8,537 nucleotides of DNA from an uncultured Clostridia bacterium (lineage in GTDB: Bacteria; Bacillota; Clostridia; TANB77; CAG-508): contig CALXVF010000047.1 in assembly GCA_944391895.1 (NCBI GenBank), positions 1 through 8,537 of the forward strand, read 5' to 3'. Positions 1 through 7,031 of the stretch are shown here, in pieces. A program made the translations under genes and the position numbers. Position 1 is the stretch's first letter. Each line of letters begins with the position of its first letter. Under the pieces are notes generated by a model. It saw only the letters and a list, made by a program, of their open reading frames with translations. It had not been told where the DNA came from and did not search any database.

Positions 1-2544
1 CGTTCAGTTATCGTTGTAGGACCTGAACTAAAAATATATCAATGTGGTGTTCCAAAAGAAATGGCTGTTGAATTATTCAAACCATTTGTTATGAAAGAAT
101 TAGTTGCTAGAAACTTAGCACATAATATTAAAAATGCAAAGAGAATGGTTGAAAGACTAGATCCAGCAGTTTGGGAAGTATTAGAAGATGTTATAAAAGA
201 CCATCCAGTAATGCTAAACCGTGCTCCAACACTTCATAGATTAGGTATTCAAGCATTTGAACCAGTACTAGTTGAAGGTAGAGCAATAAAATTACATCCA
301 TTAGTTTGTACAGCATTTAATGCTGACTTCGACGGAGACCAAATGGCTATTCACTTACCATTATCTCCAGAAGCACAAGCTGAATCAAGATATTTAATGT
401 TATCAACAAATAACTTGTTAAAACCAACAGATGGTGAACCAATTACAGAACCATCACAAGATATGATTTTAGGTGCATATTACCTAACAATGGATGTAGA
501 AGCAGACCCTAATGATTCTTATGAAGAACAAGTAAGAAAAGGAACATTAGGAGCAGGAATGTATTTCTCTTCAACAGATGAAGCAGAAATGGCATATGCT
601 AACCATGATTTAGGAGTACATGCAAAAGTACATGTAAGAATGTCAGAACTAGATGAAAATGGAAATGAAATAGATCATGGAATGATAGAAACAACAGTTG
701 GAAGAATTATATACAATAAAGGAATACCTCAAGATTTAGGATTTGTAGATAGAAGTAAAAAAGAAAACAAATTCGAATTAGAAATTAACTTCACAGCTGC
801 TAAAAAACAATTAAAACAAATAATTGCAAAATGTATAGATGTTCATGGACTAGATAGAACAGCAGAACTTCTTGACTATATAAAATCAACAGGATATAAA
901 TACTGTACAACTGCTGGTATGACAGTATCAATAGATGACGTTAAAGTACCAGAAGAAAAAGCAGCAGACTTAGAAGAAGCTCAAAAAGAAGTAGATAAAG
1001 TTACAGCACAATTTGCTCGTGGTTTCATAACAGATAATGAAAGATATGCAAATGTAATTAAGATTTGGGAAAAAGCAACAGATAGAGTTGCAGATGCAAT
1101 GCAAAAGAATTTTGATAATCTAAACCCAATATTTATGATGTCAAAATCTGGAGCCCGCGGTAATATAAGCCAGTTAAGACAAGTTGCAGGTATGCGTGGA
1201 CTTATGGCAAGTACAACTGGTAAAACAGTTGAAATACCAATTAAATCTTCATTCCGTGAAGGTCTAGATTCACTAGAATACTTCATATCTGCCCATGGTG
1301 CTCGTAAAGGACTTTCAGATACAGCTTTAAGAACAGCCGATTCAGGATATTTAACAAGAAGATTGGTTGATGTATCTCAAGACTTAATCATTAGAGAAGA
1401 TGATTGCGGTACTCATGAAGGACTAGAAGTATATGCAATAAAAGATGGAAACCAAGTAATAGAAAGTTTACAAGAAAGATTAGTAGGAAGATTCCCACTA
1501 AATGATATAAAAGACCCAACAACAGGCGAAATATTAGCTACAACAGATAAACTAATAACAGAAAAAGTAGCTAAGAAGATAGTCGAAAGTGGAATAGAAA
1601 AAGTAACAGTACGTTCTCCACTAAACTGTAAAACAAAACATGGAATTTGTGCTAAATGTTATGGAATGAGCTTAGCAACACGTGAACTTATCACAATTGG
1701 TGAAGCTGTTGGAACTATAGCTGCACAATCAATTGGTGAACCTGGTACACAGCTTACAATGAGAACAATTCACTCAGGTGGTGTTGCAGGTGTTGCAGAT
1801 ATCACACAAGGTCTTCCTAGAGTTGAGGAGCTATTTGAAGCTCGTAAACCAAAAGGATTAGCAATAATTTCAGAAATAGAAGGAACTGTAAAAATTTCAG
1901 AAGAAAAGAAAAAGAAAGAAGTTACAGTTGTATCTAGCGACAATGCAAAAACATACTCAATACCATTTGGTTCAAAACTATGCGTTTCAGAGGGTGACCA
2001 TATAGAAGTTGGTGATCCAATTACAGAAGGTTCAATAAATCCTAATGAAATTTTAGTAATAAAAGGACCAGAGGGAGTACATGAATACTTAGTACAAGAA
2101 ATTCAAAAAGTATATAGAAACCAAGGTGTTGATATTAACGATAAACACATAGAAGTTATAGCAAGACAAATGCTTAAGAAAGTAAGAGTAGAAGACAATG
2201 GAGATAGTAACTTACTTCCAGGCTCACTAGTAGATATTAATGACTTAGAAAACATCAATGCAGAGCTAGAAAAAGAAGGAAAGAAGAAAGCTATAGGAAA
2301 GAGAATTCTACTTGGAATTACAAAAGCAGCCTTAGCAACAGACAGCTTCTTATCAGCAGCATCATTCCAAGAAACAACAAAAGTACTTACAGAAGCTGCT
2401 ATTAAAGGTAAAACTGATGACTTAATAGGACTAAAAGAAAATGTTATAATTGGTAAATTAATTCCTGCAGGAACAGGTATGCAAAGATATCAAAATACAC
2501 ATATTAGTACTGAAGAAGTTGAATCAGGAGCAGAAGCAGAATAA
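1..2544 (+). CDS. rpoC: DNA-directed RNA polymerase subunit beta' (5' end outside window)
   Basis: This is the largest catalytic subunit of RNA polymerase, open from base 1 in frame 1 (847 residues visible). About 340 N-terminal residues, including the N-terminal zinc ribbon, lie upstream by comparison with E. coli beta'. Visible landmarks in window residue numbers: NADFDGD at 107-113, whose Asp109, Asp111 and Asp113 hold the catalytic Mg2+; the F-loop region (SGARGN...) from about 383; the bridge helix (YFISAHGARKG...) at about 424-461; four zinc-binding Cys at 469, 543, 550 and 553, with the same 74/7/3 spacing as E. coli; and the trigger helix PGTQLTMRT from 581 with trigger-loop His591. 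The trigger loop runs straight into DITQGLPRV, so the large SI3 insertion of proteobacterial beta' is absent. The protein ends in an acidic tail. An ATG at 61 is internal, not the start. rpoB is expected upstream. Confidence 0.98.
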   Translation, partial: RSVIVVGPELKIYQCGVPKEMAVELFKPFVMKELVARNLAHNIKNAKRMVERLDPAVWEVLEDVIKDHPVMLNRAPTLHRLGIQAFEPVLVEGRAIKLHPLVCTAFNADFDGDQMAIHLPLSPEAQAESRYLMLSTNNLLKPTDGEPITEPSQDMILGAYYLTMDVEADPNDSYEEQVRKGTLGAGMYFSSTDEAEMAYANHDLGVHAKVHVRMSELDENGNEIDHGMIETTVGRIIYNKGIPQDLGFVDRSKKENKFELEINFTAAKKQLKQIIAKCIDVHGLDRTAELLDYIKSTGYKYCTTAGMTVSIDDVKVPEEKAADLEEAQKEVDKVTAQFARGFITDNERYANVIKIWEKATDRVADAMQKNFDNLNPIFMMSKSGARGNISQLRQVAGMRGLMASTTGKTVEIPIKSSFREGLDSLEYFISAHGARKGLSDTALRTADSGYLTRRLVDVSQDLIIREDDCGTHEGLEVYAIKDGNQVIESLQERLVGRFPLNDIKDPTTGEILATTDKLITEKVAKKIVESGIEKVTVRSPLNCKTKHGICAKCYGMSLATRELITIGEAVGTIAAQSIGEPGTQLTMRTIHSGGVAGVADITQGLPRVEELFEARKPKGLAIISEIEGTVKISEEKKKKEVTVVSSDNAKTYSIPFGSKLCVSEGDHIEVGDPITEGSINPNEILVIKGPEGVHEYLVQEIQKVYRNQGVDINDKHIEVIARQMLKKVRVEDNGDSNLLPGSLVDINDLENINAELEKEGKKKAIGKRILLGITKAALATDSFLSAASFQETTKVLTEAAIKGKTDDLIGLKENVIIGKLIPAGTGMQRYQNTHISTEEVESGAEAE

Positions 2545-2553
2545 AATAAATGA

Positions 2554-2582
2554 GAACTTTAGAAATTTATTCTTTGAAGTTC
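2554..2582 (+). other. Imperfect hairpin just after the rpoC stop
   Basis: GAACTT (2554-2559) pairs with AAGTTC (2577-2582), and inside it AGAA (2561-2564) pairs with TTCT (2570-2573) across a small internal loop. No T-run follows, so it is not a terminator alone. It may form part of the 3' end structure of the rpoC transcript together with the terminator 8 nt downstream. The function is inferred and the fold is AT-rich and weak. Confidence 0.3.
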
Positions 2583-2589
2583 AAGAAAG

Positions 2590-2629
2590 ATAGACCCTTC
2601 GATGCTTTTATGAAAAAGGGTCTATTTTT
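2590..2629 (+). terminator. Intrinsic terminator of rpoC
   Basis: A perfect 10-bp stem, ATAGACCCTT (2590-2599) with AAGGGTCTAT (2616-2625), is separated by a 16-nt loop. The 3' arm runs into five T's (2625-2629). The stem carries the only GC-rich block in the intergenic region. It lies 46 nt after the rpoC stop, as expected for the end of the rpoBC transcript. The second part overlaps another inverted repeat (2606-2636), so termination may be incomplete or conditional. Confidence 0.85.
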
Positions 2630-2636
2630 CATAAAA
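2606..2636 (+). repeat. Perfect 12-bp inverted repeat overlapping the terminator and abutting the next ribosome binding site
   Basis: TTTTATGAAAAA (2606-2617) is the exact reverse complement of TTTTTCATAAAA (2625-2636), with the 7-nt loop GGGTCTA (2618-2624). That loop is most of the 3' arm of the rpoC terminator, so the two stems cannot form together. The repeat ends one base before the GGGG (2637-2640) ribosome binding site of the following gene. It lacks its own T-run on either strand, so it does not look like a terminator. An alternative-fold or readthrough role is inference only. Confidence 0.5.
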
Positions 2637-2647
2637 GGGGAAATAAA

Positions 2648-4267
2648 ATGAAAAAAACAATAATAAAAACAGGACTAAAAATTTTACTAGTAGTGGCAAT
2701 ATTTTTATTAATTATTTTTCTGCCATCTTTTACTGTAGAAAATAGAGAGATGACAATTAATATAAAAATGAAAAGTATTGAAGTTTGTGATGAAATGACA
2801 ATAAAAATTCCACCTCATAAATCTTTGAAATACGAAAGTTTATTTCGTGAACAGAAACCTAAATTTTTATATATAGATGATAAAGAGTATGATGAAGATG
2901 AAATAAACAAAGAGTTAACCAACAATACGAACCAAGATAAGATAGTGAAAGTTAAAGCAGAATATAATTTAGAATCATCAAAAACTATAAAATATACAGA
3001 TGTAGTGGTTACTGACATAATAACTTCTGGTTCGCTAAAATCAAAATTTGAAAATCTACATATTACTTTTAATTTACATGCACCAGCTAGTATCTTTGAA
3101 ATAAGAAAAGAAAAAACATTTAATAAAAACGAGATAAATAAGATTTCAGATACACAATATGAATACGCACAAAGTAATGTAAATGGAATAACATCATTTA
3201 AGCTAATATTTAATAGAGGTCTAAATGATTTTGGAAAAGAAAAAAACTTTAGTTATGACGAGAATAATATTAAAAGTATATTAATAGAAGAAGGTGGATT
3301 TGAAACATTTGTATCATACGCATTTTTATTTACTATGCTGTTTATACTTTATAGCTTGTACTACATTATAACAAGCAAAAAATCAAAAGTAAAAAATATA
3401 AGGAGAGATTTTCAAGGATTAGTAAGTCCAGTAATTGCCGAAATAATAAATGATGGAAAAATTGGCATAAAAGAATTATTTATGACTGTAGTGTTAGAAC
3501 AAATAAAAAAAGGCAATATTAAAATAATCGGAGAAGAGCAATTACAGTTAGTATCAAGACATGATTTGAATGAATATGAGAATAAGGTTATCAATGTATT
3601 GTTCGAAGATAAAAACACCATGAATTTTTCGAAATTTAAAGAGATTTTTACAAAAAATGATAAGAAAACAAGACAAATATATGAATATATAAAATCAATA
3701 AAATCAGATATATTAGACGAACTATACAATAAAGGAATATTGAATAGAGGAAAAAAGATGTTATTATTGTTAATACAATGTATAGCAGTAGTATTTATTT
3801 TGATTATAAATATGTTTCATGGAAGCATGGAATTAGTAGCAATGACAATGATTTTTTCACCAGTTATTTTCATATGTATTAAAGCAATAACTAGAAAAAG
3901 TAGGGGAATAAATATAATTTTATGGGTACTGATTTTATTAACAATATTTGCAGCAATAATTAATACAAATATAGTAAATATTATTTTTAGTATATTATGT
4001 ATTATATTATTTAAATTGGCAAATAAAGAAGCTTTAACTGATAAGGGAAAAACGGAAAGACAGAAGATACTTGAACTTAAAAAATATATAGAAGAATATA
4101 GTATAATAAAAGATAGAGACATGCAAGATATTGTAATATGGGATGACTATTTAGTATATGCGACTGCATTAGGTATACCAAGTAAAATTACAAAAAAGAT
4201 ATATGAAAAATACATGAATACTAACATGACAATACAAAAAATTGACAGTATGATAAAGATATTTTAA
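2648..4267 (+). CDS. DUF2207-type multi-pass membrane protein, function unknown
   Basis: A 539-residue protein of the DUF2207 (YciQ-like) architecture. Residues 8-27 form a signal-anchor or signal peptide. About 30-220 form an extracytoplasmic, mostly beta-type domain rich in Lys, Glu and Asn. Residues 221-242 are a membrane helix. A basic cytoplasmic domain (about 243-370) follows, with the family-like start LVSPVIAEIINDGKIG at 258-273. A cluster of hydrophobic helices spans about 371-390, 396-412, 421-438 and 441-457. The C-terminal cytoplasmic part has the family hallmark of a Trp-containing motif, IWDDYLVYATALGI (497-510). Start: ATG at 2648 with AAGGGGA 7 nt upstream. No clear promoter was seen between 2545 and 2647, so it may depend on rpoC readthrough or a non-obvious promoter. 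The assignment rests on domain order and motifs recalled from the family; sequence identity is probably low. The molecular role of DUF2207 proteins is not established. Confidence 0.75.
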   Translation: MKKTIIKTGLKILLVVAIFLLIIFLPSFTVENREMTINIKMKSIEVCDEMTIKIPPHKSLKYESLFREQKPKFLYIDDKEYDEDEINKELTNNTNQDKIVKVKAEYNLESSKTIKYTDVVVTDIITSGSLKSKFENLHITFNLHAPASIFEIRKEKTFNKNEINKISDTQYEYAQSNVNGITSFKLIFNRGLNDFGKEKNFSYDENNIKSILIEEGGFETFVSYAFLFTMLFILYSLYYIITSKKSKVKNIRRDFQGLVSPVIAEIINDGKIGIKELFMTVVLEQIKKGNIKIIGEEQLQLVSRHDLNEYENKVINVLFEDKNTMNFSKFKEIFTKNDKKTRQIYEYIKSIKSDILDELYNKGILNRGKKMLLLLIQCIAVVFILIINMFHGSMELVAMTMIFSPVIFICIKAITRKSRGINIILWVLILLTIFAAIINTNIVNIIFSILCIILFKLANKEALTDKGKTERQKILELKKYIEEYSIIKDRDMQDIVIWDDYLVYATALGIPSKITKKIYEKYMNTNMTIQKIDSMIKIF

Positions 4268-4270
4268 TGA

Positions 4271-4870
4271 AATAAAGTAACAAAAGGAATAATCATAGAT
4301 GGATTAAATAGTGGAACAAAAATAAAAAAACTAGTAAATGAGGTATGTAATGAAAAAGGAATATATAATATAAATCAAATAAAAGTACCTTTATTAATAC
4401 CAGCAGTAAATATTTTAAATGAAAAACTATATATTTTTTCAAATGTAAAATATAAAAGTCAAGATAAAGACATTAAATATATAAATGACATAGATATAGG
4501 AACAGCTGTGCAAGCTAGTTGTAGTTATCCAGGCATATTTTTACCAACAGTGGTAAATCAAGAGTTATTTGTAGACGGTGGTATTACAGAAAATTTACCT
4601 TGGAGAGAGGCAAAGAATATAGGTGCAGATAAGATTGTAAGCATTGTGTTTAAAGACAAAGAGCCAAAGAAATGTTGTGAAAATATAATTCAAATTTTAA
4701 CTAAATCTTTTTCAATCCTTTGTAAAGAACTTTCAAAATATGAATGGGATGGAACAGATTATTTGCTAGAAATAGAAAGTAGGCATGTTGGATTATTAGA
4801 AAAAAGTAAGTTAGAAGAATTATATATGGATGGATATATTCAAACTAAAAATAAAATTAGTGAACTTTAA
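4271..4870 (+). pseudogene. 5'-truncated patatin-like phospholipase remnant
   Basis: The reading frame is open from 4271, right behind a TGA at 4268-4270, and encodes 199 residues resembling the C-terminal two-thirds of a bacterial patatin-like acyl hydrolase. Recognisable parts are GLNSGTKIKKLV near the start, DIGTAVQASCSYPGIFLP (about 75-92), and VDGGITENLPW (101-111), in which Asp102 is the catalytic-dyad Asp. The roughly 90 N-terminal residues with the glycine-rich oxyanion loop (GGGxxG) and the nucleophile GxSxG are absent, and no fragment of them was seen upstream. No ATG, TTG or ribosome binding site serves the start of this frame. A GTG at 4508, with AGGA 6 nt upstream, could give a 120-residue peptide, but that site falls inside the conserved motif and the product would lack the catalytic Ser. 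An active lipase is therefore unlikely. The frame is otherwise undamaged, which suggests recent decay or residual expression. An assembly artefact at the junction is possible. Confidence 0.8.
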
Positions 4871-4890
4871 GGATTAAAGTTCACATTTTT
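4860..4890 (+). terminator. Strong intrinsic terminator overlapping the patatin-remnant stop
   Basis: A perfect 11-bp stem, GTGAACTTTAA (4860-4870) with TTAAAGTTCAC (4874-4884), has a tight GGA loop and is followed by A and five T's (4886-4890). The TAA stop of the patatin remnant (4868-4870) is the end of the 5' arm, so the last codons of that gene are part of the terminator. It separates the accessory block from the gdpP promoter, which starts 4 nt later. Confidence 0.9.
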
Positions 4891-4894
4891 AAAA

Positions 4895-4923
4895 TTGACA
4901 AATCACCATAAAAATAGTACAAT
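4895..4923 (+). promoter_or_regulatory. Sigma-A promoter of the gdpP-rplI-dnaB unit
   Basis: A consensus -35 box TTGACA (4895-4900), a 17-nt spacer and a -10 box TACAAT (4918-4923) with one mismatch to consensus. The predicted transcription start is near 4930. A consensus TATAAT also occurs at 4925-4930, but it would sit 24 nt from this -35 box and has no other good -35, so it is the weaker choice. The promoter lies directly after the upstream terminator, which fits an independently expressed housekeeping operon. Confidence 0.85.
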
Positions 4924-4930
4924 ATATAAT

Positions 4931-4965
4931 GTATTATTGTATAAATTTAAGTATAACAATAATGC
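4931..4965 (+). promoter_or_regulatory. Hairpin at the 5' end of the predicted gdpP mRNA
   Basis: ATTATTGT (4933-4940) pairs with ACAATAAT (4956-4963). The stem extends outward with G4931-C4965 and a T-G wobble, and inward with three A-T pairs past a one-base bulge at 4955, leaving an 8-nt loop (4944-4951). It starts at the predicted transcription start. It could be a 5' stabilising stem-loop or, as DNA, a dyad operator site. The pairing is seen directly; the role is inference, and AT-rich dyads can arise by chance. Confidence 0.4.
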
Positions 4966-4972
4966 AGAAAAT

Positions 4973-4978
4973 GGGGAG
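4973..4978 (+). promoter_or_regulatory. Ribosome binding site that sets the gdpP start
   Basis: GGGGAG (4973-4978) lies 4 nt before the ATG at 4983. The longer in-frame option beginning with ATG at 4929 falls at or before the predicted transcription start and would have no leader or binding site. The in-frame ATGs at 4962 and 4971 have only weak AG-rich sequence upstream. The short spacing is slightly tight, but this is the only good purine-rich site. Confidence 0.7.
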
Positions 4979-4982
4979 AAAA

Positions 4983-7016
4983 ATGCCGAATAGCAATTAT
5001 AAAAATTGGGAGACATTTATATCAAGGACAAAAATATATTTAATTATAATAGCGCTTTTAATAATAGCTTTATGTGTATTAAATTATAAGCTTATATTAC
5101 CAGGAATCATAATATATGCTTTAATAATTTTGTACACGTTATGGTCAAATAAAAAAAGAAAAGCAGAATTATCTGAACAACTAAAAGACTTAACACTAAA
5201 TGTAAATACAACAGCAAAAACAACATTAATCAATTCACCATTTCCATTAGTAATAATAGAAACAAATGGAAATGTAATTTGGAAGAGTGAAAAATTCGTT
5301 ACAGAATTTGAAAATATGGAAATTAATACAAATGAATACTTAACAGAAATAGTAAAAGGAATAAAGTTAACAATAGAAAATTCCGATGATAATAGTAGGG
5401 ATAAAGTAAGAGGAAGTATAGAAACAAATTTAAAAATAGAAGGAAAAGACTATAAAATAGTAGGTTCTTATGTAAAATCACATAAAACACATTCAAAAGA
5501 ACAAGAATATACAACAATTCTATATTTCATAGACGAAACTCATTTAAAAGAGTTAGAAAGAAAAGAAAAAGATTTAGACCTATGTATAGGTATTATCATG
5601 GTAGATAACTATGAAGAAATAACACAGAGAATATCTGCGGAAGAAAAACCACAGTTAATAGCAAAAATAGAAAAATATATCTACGACTGGGGAGCAAAAT
5701 ACAATTCATTAATAGTAAAATCAGATAGAGATATGTTTTGCTGTATAATGGAGAAAAAAGCTTTAAGAGAGGCAGAAGCGGACAAATTTGATATACTAGA
5801 TGAAGTTAAAAAAATAGATATACCAGATATAACGCAACCAACATTAAGTATAGGATTTTCAGATGATGGAAAAACAAATGCAGAAAAATCAGCATCAGCA
5901 AAAACAGTTATAGATATAGCATTAGGACGTGGTGGAGACCAAGTAATTGTAAAAATGGATGGTAGATATCAATTCTTTGGAGGAAGAACTCAAGAAGTAG
6001 AAAAAAGGACAAAAGTAAAAGCAAGAATGATATCACATGCCTTAACAGAACTAATTAGAGAAGCAGATAATGTACTTCTTATGGGACATAGTAACGGAGA
6101 TATGGACTCAATAGGTTCAGCTTTAGGATTATACAGATTAAGTAAAACTCTTGGAAAAGAAACCAAAATAGTAAACGAAACAACTGGAATAGGAATAGAC
6201 AATTTCATAATAGAAGCAAAAAAATCAGGAGAATATATAGAATCTTTTATAACAAAACAAGAAGCACTAGACAGTGTGACTCCAAATACATTGCTAATTG
6301 TTGTAGATACTCATAAAAAGAACTATGTAGAAGTTCCAGAATTATTAGAAAAAGTAAATAAAATAGTGGTAGTCGACCACCATAGAAGAAGTACAGACTA
6401 TATAGAAAATGCAATTTTAACATTCCATGAAGTATATGCATCATCTGCATCAGAGTTAGTTACTGAAATATTAGAATATTCACAATTAGATATAGAGCTT
6501 ACTCAACTAGAAGTTGAAGCATTATATGCAGGTATAATGTTAGATACAAAAAGCTTTACATTCAAAACAGGTGTGAGAACATTTGAGGCAGCAGCATATT
6601 TAAGAAAATGTGGACTAGATATTATAAAAGTAAAAAAATGGTTCCAAAGTGATTTAAAAACCTACCAAGTAATTGCAGATATTGTTTCAAAATCTGAAAT
6701 AATAAATGAAACAATAGCAATATCTACTTATGAAAATAATGATGAAAATGCTAATATAATAGCTGCAAAAGCAGCAGATGAACTTCTAACAATAGAAGGA
6801 ATAAATGCATCATTTGTTTTAGGAAAAACAGGTGAAAAAATATATATTAGTGGTAGATCAATAGGTGGAATAAATGTTCAACTAATTCTAGAAAAGCTAG
6901 GTGGTGGAGGACATATAACTCTAGCAGGTGCTCAATTAGAAAATATGAGTTTAGAAGATGCAAAACAAGAACTGAAAAATAGAATTAATGAATATTTCTT
7001 TGAAATTGAAAATTAA
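4983..7016 (+). CDS. gdpP: Cyclic-di-AMP phosphodiesterase, DHH-DHHA1 family
   Basis: Membrane-bound enzyme of the GdpP/YybT family, which hydrolyses c-di-AMP to pApA and so lowers the messenger that controls potassium and osmolyte balance and wall integrity. Its 677 residues match the family length (about 660). Domains: two membrane helices (about 17-33 and 37-54); a PAS-like domain (about 83-190); a degenerate GGDEF domain (about 198-330) with the family mark LGRGGDQV (314-321); a DHH domain with expected metal ligands His369, Asp373 and Asp375 (GHSNGDMDS), Asp442 (VVDTH), Asp465-His466-His467 and Asp521; and a DHHA1 domain (about 575-670) with the substrate-binding GGGGH at 640-644. All expected metal ligands are present, so it should be active. 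The residue before Asp373 is Gly where Pro is usual in my recollection. The start is set by the site at 4973-4978. It is first in the unit with rplI and dnaB. PAS domains of some homologues bind haem; that cannot be judged here. Confidence 0.95.
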   Translation: MPNSNYKNWETFISRTKIYLIIIALLIIALCVLNYKLILPGIIIYALIILYTLWSNKKRKAELSEQLKDLTLNVNTTAKTTLINSPFPLVIIETNGNVIWKSEKFVTEFENMEINTNEYLTEIVKGIKLTIENSDDNSRDKVRGSIETNLKIEGKDYKIVGSYVKSHKTHSKEQEYTTILYFIDETHLKELERKEKDLDLCIGIIMVDNYEEITQRISAEEKPQLIAKIEKYIYDWGAKYNSLIVKSDRDMFCCIMEKKALREAEADKFDILDEVKKIDIPDITQPTLSIGFSDDGKTNAEKSASAKTVIDIALGRGGDQVIVKMDGRYQFFGGRTQEVEKRTKVKARMISHALTELIREADNVLLMGHSNGDMDSIGSALGLYRLSKTLGKETKIVNETTGIGIDNFIIEAKKSGEYIESFITKQEALDSVTPNTLLIVVDTHKKNYVEVPELLEKVNKIVVVDHHRRSTDYIENAILTFHEVYASSASELVTEILEYSQLDIELTQLEVEALYAGIMLDTKSFTFKTGVRTFEAAAYLRKCGLDIIKVKKWFQSDLKTYQVIADIVSKSEIINETIAISTYENNDENANIIAAKAADELLTIEGINASFVLGKTGEKIYISGRSIGGINVQLILEKLGGGGHITLAGAQLENMSLEDAKQELKNRINEYFFEIEN

Positions 7017-7031
7017 TACAAGGAGGCTATA

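Noticed and set aside
981..1286. 101-codon open frame on the - strand within rpoC
   Set aside because: It lies antisense to the conserved F-loop and bridge-helix region of rpoC, has no recognisable domain, and fits a chance frame opposite a strongly biased coding sequence.
3412..4122. Open frames on the - strand opposite the DUF2207 gene (3412-3729 and 3817-4122)
   Set aside because: They are Ile/Ser/Phe-rich mirror frames of an AT-rich gene, without ribosome binding sites or domain signals.
4268..4270. UGA recoding (Trp or selenocysteine) joining the DUF2207 and patatin frames
   Set aside because: A TAA stop directly precedes the TGA, and Trp codons in the neighbouring genes are TGG. There is no evidence for a variant code.
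2554..4869. GAACTTTA present in the hairpin after rpoC (2554-2561) and in the patatin terminator (4862-4869), as possible flanking direct repeats of an inserted block
   Set aside because: The match is only 8 nt in AT-rich DNA and is not at clean element ends. No transposase, integrase or terminal inverted repeats are present.
4925..4930. TATAAT as the main -10 box of the gdpP promoter
   Set aside because: It lies 24 nt from TTGACA and has no other -35 or TGn extension. TACAAT at 17-nt spacing is the better choice.
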